Assembly: GCA_002479245.1 (NCBI GenBank)
Contig: DLMG01000008.1
Span: forward strand, 9,202-21,812
DNA from: Verrucomicrobia subdivision 3 bacterium UBA7542
GTDB taxonomy: Bacteria > Verrucomicrobiota > Verrucomicrobiia > Limisphaerales > UBA11358
Length of the DNA: 12,611 nt
Reading direction: 5' to 3'
Shown here: positions 1 through 6,876 of the stretch, in pieces
Numbering within the stretch: position 1 is the first letter of the stretch
Layout of the letters: each line of letters starts with the position of its first letter
Made by a program: the position numbers and the translations under genes
The notes under the pieces: generated by a model
What the model saw: the letters and a program-made list of their open reading frames with translations, nothing else
Told to the model about the DNA's origin: nothing
Database searches by the model: none

Positions 1-6
1 CCCCAG

Positions 7-34
7 CCCTCTCCCCGCTCGGGCGGGGAGAGGG
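7..34. repeat. Perfect 12-bp hairpin (REP-like palindrome)
   Basis: Arms 7-18 (CCCTCTCCCCGC) and 23-34 (GCGGGGAGAGGG) are perfectly complementary around a TCGG loop. There is no T-run after it, so it is not a classical terminator. It sits directly before the ketosynthase-like gene. GC-only palindromes of this kind are common dispersed intergenic elements in GC-rich genomes; whether this one is repeated cannot be judged from one copy. Confidence 0.75.
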
Positions 35-45
35 AGTCGGCGACA

Positions 46-1197
46 GTGTTAAGTTGCGCCCAATCTCAAATCTCAGATTCCAGTCAGAGCCTCCTTGCGT
101 CGGCTGCTACAGTTGAAAACACTGAACCCATTTACATCACCGCGTGCGGCGTCGTTTCCGCAGCGGGCATTGGCGTGGAGGCTTTGGACCGCGTGCAGCG
201 AAACGGTAAATCGGTCCTGCGCCCCGTTGCCATTCCCGGACTTCCACCCATGCTGGCAGGGATGGTGGATGAGAAAGGAGTCGAAACATTTGACCGCCGG
301 CTGGACCTCCGGCACATGGATCGTTCGAGCCGCTGGGCGACAGTGGCGGCGCGTCTGGCAATCCGGGAAGCGGGATTTTCCGAGAGGCCGTCCGCACTGG
401 CGAAGCTGGGTCTGTTTCTGAATCTGTCCGCCGGGCCGTCTTGGGCGGAGTCGGAGTATCTGACTTCGTTCCTGTCGAACAACCGCCAGGTGACACAACT
501 GACGGCATTTCCCTACATCGTCCCCGGTTCCGTGGCGGGCAATGTGTGCCGCGCGCTTGGACTGGCAGGCCACAATCTCACTTTGAGTGTCGGGCCGGGT
601 GCGGGCCTGCTCGGCTTGGGACCGGCCATTGCCGCGCTGCGAACCGGTCATGCCGAGGCGCTTCTCAGCGGAGCAGTGGACGAATTATCCGAACGCATCT
701 TAACGGACCAGTTCATGGCCGGTCTGTCATCCGGTAAAGACGCTTTGCCGCCGGGCGAGGGAGCAGCAGTGCTGCTGCTGGAAACGGCGCGGCATGCCGC
801 TGCGCGCGGAGTGCGGCCCCTGGCGGAAGTGTGCGGCATGGCGTATGCGACGGAAGCGGACCGCTGCTGTCGCCCAAACCCGGATGAGCAAGGGTTGGTA
901 GAAATCGTGCGGGACGCGCTGAACCAGGCAGGTTTCGAACCGGCTGAGATCGGCGCGCTGTGCTTTCACGGACCGCGGCGGCGACTGGAGCAACTGCAGG
1001 CGCAGATGCATCCGACGTGGGCGGCGCGCGTGCTGACCGCATCACGACTCACCGGTTGCCTGGAAGGAACCCAACCTTTGCTGGATCTGGCCGTGGCATT
1101 GCGGTCACAGCCGGCTGGTTCGGGTAACCCGCCCGTGCTGGCGGTCGTTGCCTCGCCGCAGGGAACCGACTGTGCATTAGTGTTTAGAATGTATTGA
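46..1197 (+). CDS. Ketosynthase-fold protein lacking catalytic residues (FabF / chain-length-factor-like)
   Basis: A 383-residue protein with the thiolase fold of beta-ketoacyl-ACP synthases. The KS N-terminus is at about residue 28 (EPIYITACGVVSAAG), and PPGEGAAVLLLE (235-246) matches the conserved KS stretch. In condensing enzymes a Cys and two His attack and decarboxylate the acyl units. Here the Cys position aligns with Pro184 (SVGPGAG), the first His survives as His308 (FHGPRRR, not HGTGT), and the second aligns with Cys338 (RLTGCLEG). It is therefore probably not a condensing enzyme. It may act like a chain-length factor, pairing with an active KS that is not in this window, or as a scaffold. 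The start is GTG at 46; there is no clear ribosome-binding site and the frame stays open to base 1, so the true start could lie upstream. The ACP, FabG and FabD genes downstream support a role in acyl-chain synthesis. Confidence 0.82.
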   Translation: MLSCAQSQISDSSQSLLASAATVENTEPIYITACGVVSAAGIGVEALDRVQRNGKSVLRPVAIPGLPPMLAGMVDEKGVETFDRRLDLRHMDRSSRWATVAARLAIREAGFSERPSALAKLGLFLNLSAGPSWAESEYLTSFLSNNRQVTQLTAFPYIVPGSVAGNVCRALGLAGHNLTLSVGPGAGLLGLGPAIAALRTGHAEALLSGAVDELSERILTDQFMAGLSSGKDALPPGEGAAVLLLETARHAAARGVRPLAEVCGMAYATEADRCCRPNPDEQGLVEIVRDALNQAGFEPAEIGALCFHGPRRRLEQLQAQMHPTWAARVLTASRLTGCLEGTQPLLDLAVALRSQPAGSGNPPVLAVVASPQGTDCALVFRMY

Positions 1198-1239
1198 CGC
1201 GGAAACGACAATTTATTAGAAAAGCTCAAATCGGTTGCG

Positions 1240-1266
1240 ATGGCAGTCTCCCGGTGAGATTGCCGT
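1240..1266 (+). other. Intergenic hairpin after the KS-like gene
   Basis: GGCAGTCTC (1242-1250) pairs with GAGATTGCC (1256-1264) around CCGGT, with one G-U pair, and the stem extends to 1240/1266 through one more wobble. No T-run follows. It could be a 3'-end-stabilising or factor-dependent termination structure for the KS-like gene, or part of the leader of the next gene. Nothing else is visible in 1198-1359. Confidence 0.35.
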
Positions 1267-1359
1267 GGAAACTTAGAAGCATCAAACGAAGAGAATGGTA
1301 TGAATGGGCTGTTTCAAACCGCCTGAACCAAACAAACTGATCGGAATAGAAAGAAAACA

Positions 1360-2079
1360 ATGAAAACGATCCGTCTCGCATCTTGTGCAATCGCAGTCAT
1401 CGCCGGCATGGGCCTGTCATCGTCGGCCCGTGCCGAAGACGTGACGATTGCGGCGAATACCAACACTGTCGCCGGCATGGGCCCGTCATCGTCGGCCCAT
1501 GTCGAAGGCCGGTTTTATTTTCCGGTAGGCATTGCCTATTCCTCGGGCATTCACACTGCGACCGATAAACTATTTGATTTATACAAACAGGATGGTTTTG
1601 ACGTAACCAGGGTTGATATCCCGGTGGGACTGATCCTGAATCCCTATTACGAGTGGCAAACTTCCATTGGTGGCATTGGCGCGGGTGTGACTGTTGGTCC
1701 CACCATGTTTATTGTCGTGGACGAAAAAACGGACTACGGTTACGGATCCTCTGATAATGTGAAGTTTTCCTATGTGGTGCCGGTGGGTGCTTTTGTCCGT
1801 TACACCCCCTGGCCCAAGGCCACATTTGCGCCTTATGTGCGTGGCGGAGTTAAATATCCGTTTGCCGGTGGCGACAATCTTGAATCTTCTTCAGTCGGAG
1901 GTTTCGGGGCCGTGGGGGTTGAACTCTGGCGCACCAAGAAGGTGGGCATAAGCCTTGAGGTGGGGTACGATTCGTCTCAAATCAAAGTCAAATACACCGG
2001 GCAACACGATTTAAGCGGAACCTATTCAGACAAAGTGACCTGCCCGGGCTTCACCGTCGGCTTGTCGGTTGTTTTCTGA
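1360..2079 (+). CDS. Outer-membrane beta-barrel protein (OmpW/OMP_b-brl-like)
   Basis: A 239-residue protein with a Sec signal peptide (MKTIRLASCAIAVIAGMG, cleavage probably after SSARA near residue 25). Alternating hydrophobic/aromatic strands follow (for example FSYVVPVGAFVRYTPW and VGISLEVGYDS), and the last residue is Phe (GLSVVF), the usual outer-membrane barrel C-terminus. Size and layout fit a small eight-stranded barrel; the passenger or ligand is unknown. The signal-cleavage region is duplicated with a 69-bp period: GMGLSSSARAED recurs as GMGPSSSAHVEG, leaving a second copy of the cleavage-site motif 23 residues on. The start ATG at 1360 has only a weak AGAAAG-like upstream sequence. 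It is flanked by a 162-bp gap upstream and a strong terminator downstream, so it is probably its own transcription unit and not necessarily part of the acyl gene set. Confidence 0.8.
   Translation: MKTIRLASCAIAVIAGMGLSSSARAEDVTIAANTNTVAGMGPSSSAHVEGRFYFPVGIAYSSGIHTATDKLFDLYKQDGFDVTRVDIPVGLILNPYYEWQTSIGGIGAGVTVGPTMFIVVDEKTDYGYGSSDNVKFSYVVPVGAFVRYTPWPKATFAPYVRGGVKYPFAGGDNLESSSVGGFGAVGVELWRTKKVGISLEVGYDSSQIKVKYTGQHDLSGTYSDKVTCPGFTVGLSVVF
1401..1507 (+). repeat. In-gene direct duplication, 38-bp copies at 69-bp offset
   Basis: Bases 1401-1438 (CGCCGGCATGGGCC...) recur at 1470-1507 with three differences, at an offset of 69 bp (23 codons), so the frame is kept. The copies cover the end of the signal peptide and its cleavage site. 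The sequence between them encodes DVTIAANTNT. Confidence 0.9.
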
Positions 2080-2115
2080 TCCGGCCGGTTTTCATTTGCA
2101 GATACGGTTCCTATT

Positions 2116-2152
2116 CCCCGCCGCGAGTTCCTCCGTCGCGGCGGGGGTTTTT
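2116..2152 (+). terminator. Rho-independent terminator of the barrel gene
   Basis: Perfect 11-bp stem: CCCCGCCGCGA (2116-2126) with TCGCGGCGGGG (2136-2146), loop GTTCCTCCG, followed by G and five T. It lies 37 bp after the stop of the outer-membrane barrel gene and separates that gene from the ACP operon. Confidence 0.88.
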
Positions 2153-2183
2153 GTTGCCGGACACGGAGTTTCCCTCAAAATTG

Positions 2184-2212
2184 TTGTCACACCGGGCGAA
2201 CCCGGCAATAAT
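2184..2212 (+). promoter_or_regulatory. Candidate sigma70-type promoter of the ACP operon with palindrome in its spacer
   Basis: TTGTCA (2184-2189), 17-bp spacer, AATAAT (2207-2212): five of six consensus bases in each box. The expected transcript start is near 2219, about 30 nt before the ACP ATG. The spacer holds an inverted repeat CCGGG-cgaa-CCCGG (2192-2205), which could be an operator. This is a motif match only. Confidence 0.45.
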
Positions 2213-2250
2213 TCACCCGCTTTGAATTCAGAGCACTGTTCAACTTTTTT

Positions 2251-2571
2251 ATGTTATTGAAGCATGGCGTCACGGCGCCGGAACCGATAAGTCAGAGTAT
2301 CGCGCGGCGGGCGCCGGTGATCACGACCTTCAAGGAGGAGTTGATCCGAAGGTTGAACCTGCCTTTCACACCCGAAGATTTGCACGAGGACATTTCGCTG
2401 CTCGGCTCCGGGCTGGGGCTGGACTCGCTCGACGCGCTCGAAATCATCCTGTGCATCGAAAGCTGTTTCAAAATCAAAATCCCGGACGAGAATGTCGCCG
2501 TCTTGCGCTCCATCAACACCGTGGTGGACTTTGTCATTGAGCAGCAGGAGCGGAAAGGAGTGACCGCATGA
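2251..2571 (+). CDS. Acyl carrier protein
   Basis: 106 residues. The four-helix ACP core runs from about residue 24 (TFKEELIRRL) to the C-terminus. Ser59 in GLDSLDALEI is the phosphopantetheine attachment site, so this is a functional holo-ACP candidate that tethers acyl chains as thioesters in the cytoplasm. Typical ACPs have about 80 residues. The extra N-terminal 22 residues are either real or reflect a wrong start: GTG at 2317 would give a standard-length protein, and neither start has a good ribosome-binding site. The stop overlaps the next gene's start (ATGA at 2568-2571), indicating translational coupling with the GcvT-like protein. It differs in style from a housekeeping AcpP (LGLDSLDALEIILCIE instead of the usual DSLDTVEL-type helix), which suggests a specialised pathway ACP. 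Confidence 0.9.
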   Translation: MLLKHGVTAPEPISQSIARRAPVITTFKEELIRRLNLPFTPEDLHEDISLLGSGLGLDSLDALEIILCIESCFKIKIPDENVAVLRSINTVVDFVIEQQERKGVTA

Positions 2572-3677
2572 GGACTTCGCCACTGAAAGACAGGTTCGCC
2601 GACAAGGGCGCGATTTCGCGCGAACGCTACGGCGTGGAAGTCGTGGCGCGAGTGGCTGACAAACAAACCGAATGCCGTGCCGTGCGCGATGCCGTGGGGT
2701 TGACCGATTTTTCCTTCACCCGCAAATACCGCATCCTCGCGGAACAGGGACTGGATTTTCTCGACGGCTTGCTGGCTGGAAATGTCCCGAAAATTCGTTT
2801 TGGCCGCGTCCTCCACACGTTTCTGGCTGATGACGACGGCTTGTTGGTGGGGGACTGTTACGTGGCCAACAACGACGAGGAATTCATTCTGCTTTGCGAA
2901 AGCATCGTGCCGGACGGGGAGATTGACCGCGTGATGCAGGCCCACGGCGCTGCGGTGGCCGGCGTGGAAGACCTCACCACCAGCCACGTGTTGTTGAGCC
3001 TGGACGGTTTCAAAGCGTGGGAAATCGCAAAAGAGATTTTTGGGGCGGATGTTCTCGGACTGCCGTATCTGTCCATCGAAGTGTATCCGTTTCAGGACCA
3101 GTCCGTGCGCCTCTTTCGCGCGGGCAAGACTTCCGAATTCGGCTATCTGCTGCTCGTGCCGCAGGCGGTCGCGCCGGCCTTGTTCGACACGCTCGCCTCC
3201 GCCGTGGAAAAACACGGCGGCCAACTGTGCGGCGTGGACGCGCACGACGACCTGCGGCTGGAGGGACGCTTTTTCAATATTCACGCCGAGGGATTGCGCG
3301 TGCGCGACCCGCTGGTGCTGGGCCTGCAATGGATGATTGATTTCGACAAGGACAATTTTCGCGGCGGCGAGGCAATCAAGCGCCGCCGGGCCCAGGGGAT
3401 TCGGAGGAAGATTGTCGGCGTGGCCGCCGAGCACGGGTGCGACCAGCTCGTCACCGGCGCGCAAATCTTCCACGAGGGCCGGACCGTGGCCGAGGTGGTG
3501 GCGAATTGTCATTCGTTCGTTCTCGAGCAGCCGCTGGGGCTGGCCGTGTTTCCGGTGGAACTGGCTTATTCGGGTCTGTCGTTTCGTCTGGCGGCAGCCG
3601 ATGGCCCGACCGTGCGCACGATTTCCATGCCGCCCATCATGCCCAAAAGCCTGACGGTGAAACTCGACGAAATGTAA
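2568..3677 (+). CDS. GcvT-like folate-binding protein (aminomethyltransferase family)
   Basis: 369 residues, the normal length of a glycine-cleavage T-protein. Matches along the family pattern: VGLTDFSFTRKYRILAEQG (43-61, family DxSxxGK...), FLDGLLAGNVPKIRFGR (64-80), an acidic Asp96 in LLVGDCYVAN where the T-protein folate-contacting Asp sits, FGYLLLVP, DDLRLEGRFF, and the C-terminal barrel RRKIVGVAA to the end. T-proteins take the methylene group from a protein-bound aminomethyl unit onto tetrahydrofolate. None of the other glycine-cleavage genes is nearby, so glycine catabolism is unlikely. The start overlaps the ACP stop (ATGA) and follows a strong GGAAAGGAG site at 2552-2560, so it is made together with the ACP. 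A one-carbon or demethylation/aminomethyl reaction on an ACP-bound substrate is an inference. Confidence 0.85.
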   Translation: MRTSPLKDRFADKGAISRERYGVEVVARVADKQTECRAVRDAVGLTDFSFTRKYRILAEQGLDFLDGLLAGNVPKIRFGRVLHTFLADDDGLLVGDCYVANNDEEFILLCESIVPDGEIDRVMQAHGAAVAGVEDLTTSHVLLSLDGFKAWEIAKEIFGADVLGLPYLSIEVYPFQDQSVRLFRAGKTSEFGYLLLVPQAVAPALFDTLASAVEKHGGQLCGVDAHDDLRLEGRFFNIHAEGLRVRDPLVLGLQWMIDFDKDNFRGGEAIKRRRAQGIRRKIVGVAAEHGCDQLVTGAQIFHEGRTVAEVVANCHSFVLEQPLGLAVFPVELAYSGLSFRLAAADGPTVRTISMPPIMPKSLTVKLDEM

Positions 3678-3691
3678 GCCCGACCCGGCCT

Positions 3692-4138
3692 GTGTTGAAG
3701 TCATTGCCCCAATCCAAAGGCCGCCTGATCAAGCGCCGGCTGCCCATTCAGCCCGCTTTTCACGAGACGGACATGATGGGCGTCATTCACAATTCGGTTT
3801 ACTTCCTGTGGTTTGAGCAGGGGCGGTTGCAGATCATGCTCGAAGTGCTGCCCGTCGAGGAAGCCCTGGCACTCGGCGTGTTCATGCCGGTGGTGGAGAA
3901 CGTCTGCCATTACCGCAAGCCGGCGAAGTTCGGCCAGCCGCTGCTGCTTTACACGACGCATCACATTCAACCCGCCTACGAAGGCCGGCTGGTGTTCAGC
4001 CATTATCTGATTCACGAGAAACAGCGAACCGCGATGGCTTTCGGCCAGACCGCCATGACGATGGTGGACGCGCGGACCAATCGCTTGATCAAGGAATGGC
4101 CCGCGGCGGTGTGGAAAAAATATCAGGCGTTGAAATGA
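3692..4138 (+). CDS. Acyl-CoA/ACP thioesterase, hotdog fold (4HBT/YbgC-like)
   Basis: 148 residues from a GTG start 14 bp after the GcvT-like gene. The frame extends further upstream, but that part overlaps the previous gene and is not protein-like. The hallmark FHETDMMGVIHNSVYFLWFEQGR region (23-45) gives the YbgC-type catalytic Asp27, the GVIHN turn and the long hotdog helix; the strands around YTTHHIQPAYEG and AFGQTAMTMVD complete the fold. Such enzymes hydrolyse acyl-CoA or acyl-ACP thioesters in the cytoplasm and would release the chain built on the ACP. It is very likely co-transcribed with the ACP and GcvT-like genes. The exact start is uncertain: TTG at 3695 or 3704 is also possible. 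Confidence 0.85.
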   Translation: MLKSLPQSKGRLIKRRLPIQPAFHETDMMGVIHNSVYFLWFEQGRLQIMLEVLPVEEALALGVFMPVVENVCHYRKPAKFGQPLLLYTTHHIQPAYEGRLVFSHYLIHEKQRTAMAFGQTAMTMVDARTNRLIKEWPAAVWKKYQALK

Positions 4139-4162
4139 ATCAAACCCGGCTTCCGAAGTTGA

Positions 4163-4315
4163 AACCGCGGATGACGCGGATGACGCGGATAAACCAGAAC
4201 TTGGAGGCGAAACCGGCCGGATGAGTCCGAAGCCCTCGCCATAAATGGAACCCATTATCATCCGTGAAATCCGTGAAATCCGCGGTTCTTATTCCGGTTT
4301 TCGGGCTTAATTCTA
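4163..4315. repeat. Palindromic 9-bp-periodic repeat, copy A (degenerate)
   Basis: The left end 4163-4190 is AACCGCGGAT followed by two copies of GACGCGGAT. The right end is two copies of ATCCGTGAA and then ATCCGCGGTT (to 4287). Downstream sequence (TTCTTATTCCGG, TTTTCGGG) is shared with copy B. It fills most of the 225-bp gap between the thioesterase and ketoreductase genes. Confidence 0.85.
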
Positions 4316-4363
4316 AATTTGAGCCTCGTCACCTCGGCTCCTACGAAATAGACTTTCAAAATT

Positions 4364-5107
4364 ATGAGCCGCGAATTTGAAGGCCGCGTGGTGGTTGTCA
4401 CGGGAGGTTCCCGCGGGATTGGCCGCGCCATCGTCGAACGGTTCGCCGCACAGGGCGCGCGCGTTTTCTTCACCTACCACCAGAACGAGAAAGCCGCGGC
4501 GGAGGTGACGGCCGCCTGCCAGGCCGAAGCCATCCAGTGTTCGCAAACGGACGCCGCTGCCATTGACGCCGCCGTGGCCCGCGTACTGGCCGCCGCCGGC
4601 AAAATTGACGTGCTCGTCAACAACGCCGGCATCACCTGTGACACCTTCCTCATGCTCATGCCGCCGGAGGATTGGAACCGCGTGATCGACACCAACCTCA
4701 ACGGCGCCTTCCGTTGGTGCAAGGCAGTGACCCGTCCGATGCTCGGCGCCCGGCGCGGTGTTATCATCAACATCGCGTCCATTGCCGGCCTCGTCGGCGT
4801 AATGGGACAGACAAATTACGCCGCGTCAAAAGGCGCCCTGCTGGCGTTCACCCGCGCGCTGGCGGCAGAACTCGGCACCAAAGGCATCCGCGTCAACTCC
4901 GTCGTGCCCGGCTTTATCGAAACCGACATGTCGGCCCGTGTGCCACGCCAGATCAAGCAGAAAAACCTCGAGCACATCGTGCTCAAACGCTTCGGCCAGC
5001 CGGCGGAAATTGCGTCGGTCGTCACCTTCCTCGCCTCCGACGCCGCCTCTTACATCATGGGCCAGTCCATCGTCGTGGACGGCGGTTTGACCGCGACCGC
5101 CGCCTGA
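4364..5107 (+). CDS. fabG: 3-oxoacyl-ACP reductase (FabG-type SDR)
   Basis: 247 residues, the usual FabG length. Rossmann SDR with TGGSRGIG (13-20) for NADP(H) binding, NNAG (86-89), and the catalytic tetrad Asn111, Ser139 (NIASIAG), Tyr152 and Lys156 (YAASK). The C-terminal SDR motif is GQSIVVDGG (233-241). It would reduce the 3-keto group of an ACP-bound acyl chain. The start is ATG at 4364; no strong ribosome-binding site is seen. The gene lies between an ACP/thioesterase group and a FabD, 225 bp after the former across a repeat and 13 bp before the latter. FabG symbols are often shared by paralogues with other substrates; in this setting a pathway-specific ketoreductase is as likely as the housekeeping one. 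Confidence 0.9.
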   Translation: MSREFEGRVVVVTGGSRGIGRAIVERFAAQGARVFFTYHQNEKAAAEVTAACQAEAIQCSQTDAAAIDAAVARVLAAAGKIDVLVNNAGITCDTFLMLMPPEDWNRVIDTNLNGAFRWCKAVTRPMLGARRGVIINIASIAGLVGVMGQTNYAASKGALLAFTRALAAELGTKGIRVNSVVPGFIETDMSARVPRQIKQKNLEHIVLKRFGQPAEIASVVTFLASDAASYIMGQSIVVDGGLTATAA

Positions 5108-5120
5108 GTTTGGTTTACCG

Positions 5121-6086
5121 ATGAATGTCTTTCTCTTTCCCGGCCAAGGCTCGCAGGAAGTCGGCATGGGCGCGGACCTGTTCAAATCCGACCCGGCCTT
5201 TCGCGCACTCGTCGAGCACGCGAGCCAGTGTGTGGGTGAAAACCTCGAACCCATCTGCCTGCGCGGCCCTGAGAAAACACTCGTGCGGACAAAGTTTCTC
5301 CAACCGCTGCTGGTCGCCGTGTCCCTGGGCTACTGCCGGCGACTCATCGAACGTGGCGTCAAGCCGGACGTGGTGTTGGGTCATTCCCTCGGCGAGATAA
5401 CCGCCCTTGCGGCTGCGGGCGTCGTGACATTTGAAGACGCCATTGAGATTGCAACCCAGCGGGGCAAACTCATGGAACAAGCGTCCACTCAAGTGCAAGG
5501 CGGCATGATGGCGGTCATCACCCCGGATCGGGAACGGATTCTCGGTTGGCTCGCGAAAGAAGTTCCCGACCACGGCGCAATCCTCGCCAATGACAATGCC
5601 CCAACCCAAATTGTGTTGTCGGGCGACCGCGCCTGCCTGGAACAATGTGCAACTTTTATCACCCACGAACAACTTGGCCGATGTCGTTCGCTGACGGTTG
5701 TCGGGCCGTGGCACAGTCCGGCGATGGCAGAGGCGCGGCGGGAATTTGAAGCCTGGCTCGGCCCGGTGGAATTCCGCGCCCCGCAGGTGCCGCTGCTGTT
5801 CAACGTCACCGCCACTGCTGAAACCGATCCCGGAAAAGTCCGGCAGTTGGTCGCGCGGAACCTGGTCGAGCCTGTCCGCTGGCGCTCGTGCATGGAGCAA
5901 TTGCGGGCCGCCGGGGCCACCACGCTTTTTGAGATCGGTCCCGGACGGGTGTTGTCCGGCCTGGCGCGGGCAAACGGTTTCGGCGACGAAACCCGCATCG
6001 GCAACGTCAACAACCTGCGCGGGGTTGAGTTGGCCGCCGGAAAAAATTTAACCGCGGATGACGCGGATAACACGGATAAGAAATGA
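5121..6086 (+). CDS. fabD: Malonyl-CoA:ACP acyltransferase (FabD-type)
   Basis: 321 residues. FPGQGSQ (6-12), GHSLGE (87-92) with nucleophile Ser89, Arg114 in QRGKLM (carboxylate contact of malonyl units), and His198 in VGPWHSPAM give the complete acyltransferase active site. It would load malonyl units from CoA onto the ACP. The usual AFHS-type specificity motif reads PWHS here, so the unit transferred may differ from plain malonyl; this is inference. The start is 13 bp after fabG and the two are probably co-transcribed. The natural protein seems to end near residue 308: the last 11 residues (TADDADNTDKK) and the stop codon are written by repeat copy B, so the C-terminus has been replaced or extended by an insertion. 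Confidence 0.92.
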   Translation: MNVFLFPGQGSQEVGMGADLFKSDPAFRALVEHASQCVGENLEPICLRGPEKTLVRTKFLQPLLVAVSLGYCRRLIERGVKPDVVLGHSLGEITALAAAGVVTFEDAIEIATQRGKLMEQASTQVQGGMMAVITPDRERILGWLAKEVPDHGAILANDNAPTQIVLSGDRACLEQCATFITHEQLGRCRSLTVVGPWHSPAMAEARREFEAWLGPVEFRAPQVPLLFNVTATAETDPGKVRQLVARNLVEPVRWRSCMEQLRAAGATTLFEIGPGRVLSGLARANGFGDETRIGNVNNLRGVELAAGKNLTADDADNTDKK

Positions 6087-6150
6087 ATCTTAAAATTTTC
6101 TCTCCCACTCCGCGTCATCCGCGGTTCTTATTTCAGTTTTCGGGTTCAAT
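6050..6150. repeat. Palindromic 9-bp-periodic repeat, copy B
   Basis: Core 6050-6126: the left end AACCGCGGATGACGCGGAT is an inverted copy of the right end, with 18 bp perfectly matching (TCCGCGTCATCCGCGGTT). The core differs from copy D by a single base over about 77 bp. Sequence to about 6150 is shared with copy A. The left end codes for the last residues of the FabD protein. Confidence 0.92.
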
Positions 6151-6272
6151 GCAGAGACGCAGGCCGTAAGCGCGGGGGCGTTCCCGCCGGCCGCGTTTCA
6201 GCAACCCGCCGCCAAAAATTCCCGACAATTCCCATCTTTGCAACCGCCGTGTTCGCCGTTATTCTCGCCCCC
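6151..6272. other. Intergenic stretch without a recognised gene
   Basis: Part of the 339-bp gap between the FabD-type gene and the GxxExxY gene. Apart from repeat copies B and C and the small frame at 6273, it contains GC-rich sequence (GCGGGGGCGTTCCCGCC) and no recognisable gene, RNA or convincing promoter. Confidence 0.5.
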
Positions 6273-6383
6273 ATGCCGACGCTGGAAAGCAACGCAACGC
6301 AACCCTGGCTCATTTTGAACAAGGTGCGCACCGGAAAACTTTTGACCGCGGATTACGCGGATAACACGGATGGGAAAAGATGA
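6273..6383 (+). pseudogene. Short frame truncated by repeat copy C (probable gene remnant)
   Basis: A 36-codon frame from ATG at 6273. The first 24 residues (MPTLESNATQPWLILNKVRT and on) look like a normal protein N-terminus. The rest, TADYADNTDGKR, is encoded by repeat copy C, which also supplies the stop. This suggests the 5' end of a gene cut off by the repeat. The family is not recognised, and it could also be chance. Confidence 0.35.
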
Positions 6384-6413
6384 ATATCAGCGCCATCCGC
6401 GTAATCCGCGGTT
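6345..6413. repeat. Palindromic 9-bp-periodic repeat, copy C
   Basis: ACCGCGGATTACGCGGATAA at the left and ATCCGCGTAATCCGCGGTT at the right are inverted copies. Both ends carry the same T/A change from the GACGCGGAT unit (TACGCGGAT and its complement), so the two arms co-vary and the palindrome is maintained. Confidence 0.92.
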
Positions 6414-6425
6414 GATCTCTTTTTT

Positions 6426-6836
6426 ATGCTCCACGAAGAAATATCCAGGGACATCATCGGTGCGGCGATGGCAGTGTTGAACGAACTCAAGCCGGGTTTG
6501 GATGAGAAGCTTTACGAAAACGCGCTGGTCATTGAGTTGCGGGCGCGCGGGCACACGGTCGAACAACAGCGTGAGTATCCGGTTCACTATCGCGGCCAGT
6601 TCATCGGCAAGCTGATTCCCGACCTGATCGTGGACGGTAAAGTCATCACCGATTCCAAAGTGGTGACCGCTTTCAACGACACCCATGTCGCGCAGATGAT
6701 CGGTTACCTGAACATCACCGGCCTGCAAGTGGCGCTGCTCCTGAACTTCAAAGAATTCAAGCTCGATTGGAAACGGGTGGTGAACGAACGCAGAAATAGA
6801 ACCGCGGATGACGCGGATAACACGGATAAGAAATGA
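6426..6836 (+). CDS. GxxExxY protein (PD-(D/E)XK nuclease-like)
   Basis: 136 residues. The name-giving GLDEKLY (Gly24, Glu27, Tyr30) follows an N-terminal helix that begins with the family's EISRDIIGAAMAVLNEL pattern. The core has IPDLIVDGKVITDSK, giving Asp66 and Asp76-x-Lys78 in the place of the D...(D/E)xK nuclease motif, and the closing YLNITGLQVALLLNF strand is typical. The family is small, frequent in Verrucomicrobiota and Bacteroidota, and of unproven function; a nuclease role is inferred from the fold. The C-terminal tail TADDADNTDKK and the stop lie in repeat copy D. It is convergent with the VapC gene. A near-identical copy of its last 118 bp is found at 7840-7957. Confidence 0.88.
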   Translation: MLHEEISRDIIGAAMAVLNELKPGLDEKLYENALVIELRARGHTVEQQREYPVHYRGQFIGKLIPDLIVDGKVITDSKVVTAFNDTHVAQMIGYLNITGLQVALLLNFKEFKLDWKRVVNERRNRTADDADNTDKK

Positions 6837-6876
6837 ATCTTAAAATTTTCTCTCCCCCTCCGCGTCATCCGCGGTT
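6800..6876. repeat. Palindromic 9-bp-periodic repeat, copy D
   Basis: Inverted ends AACCGCGGATGACGCGGAT and TCCGCGTCATCCGCGGTT. It is one base different from copy B. It separates the convergent GxxExxY and VapC genes: the former stops inside it and the latter stops at its right edge (6876-6878). A long hairpin could form in RNA of either strand and may block read-through, but there is no T-run. Confidence 0.92.

Noticed and set aside
3437..3691. Upstream extension of the thioesterase frame
   Set aside because: It overlaps the GcvT-like gene in another frame and translates to Arg/Gly-rich non-homologous sequence; the GTG at 3692 is preferred.
2292..3704. 470-codon open frame on the minus strand opposite the ACP and GcvT-like genes
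   Set aside because: Its translation is His/Gln/Arg-rich with no family resemblance, and both plus-strand genes have clear motifs. It is an antisense shadow caused by GC-rich codon bias.
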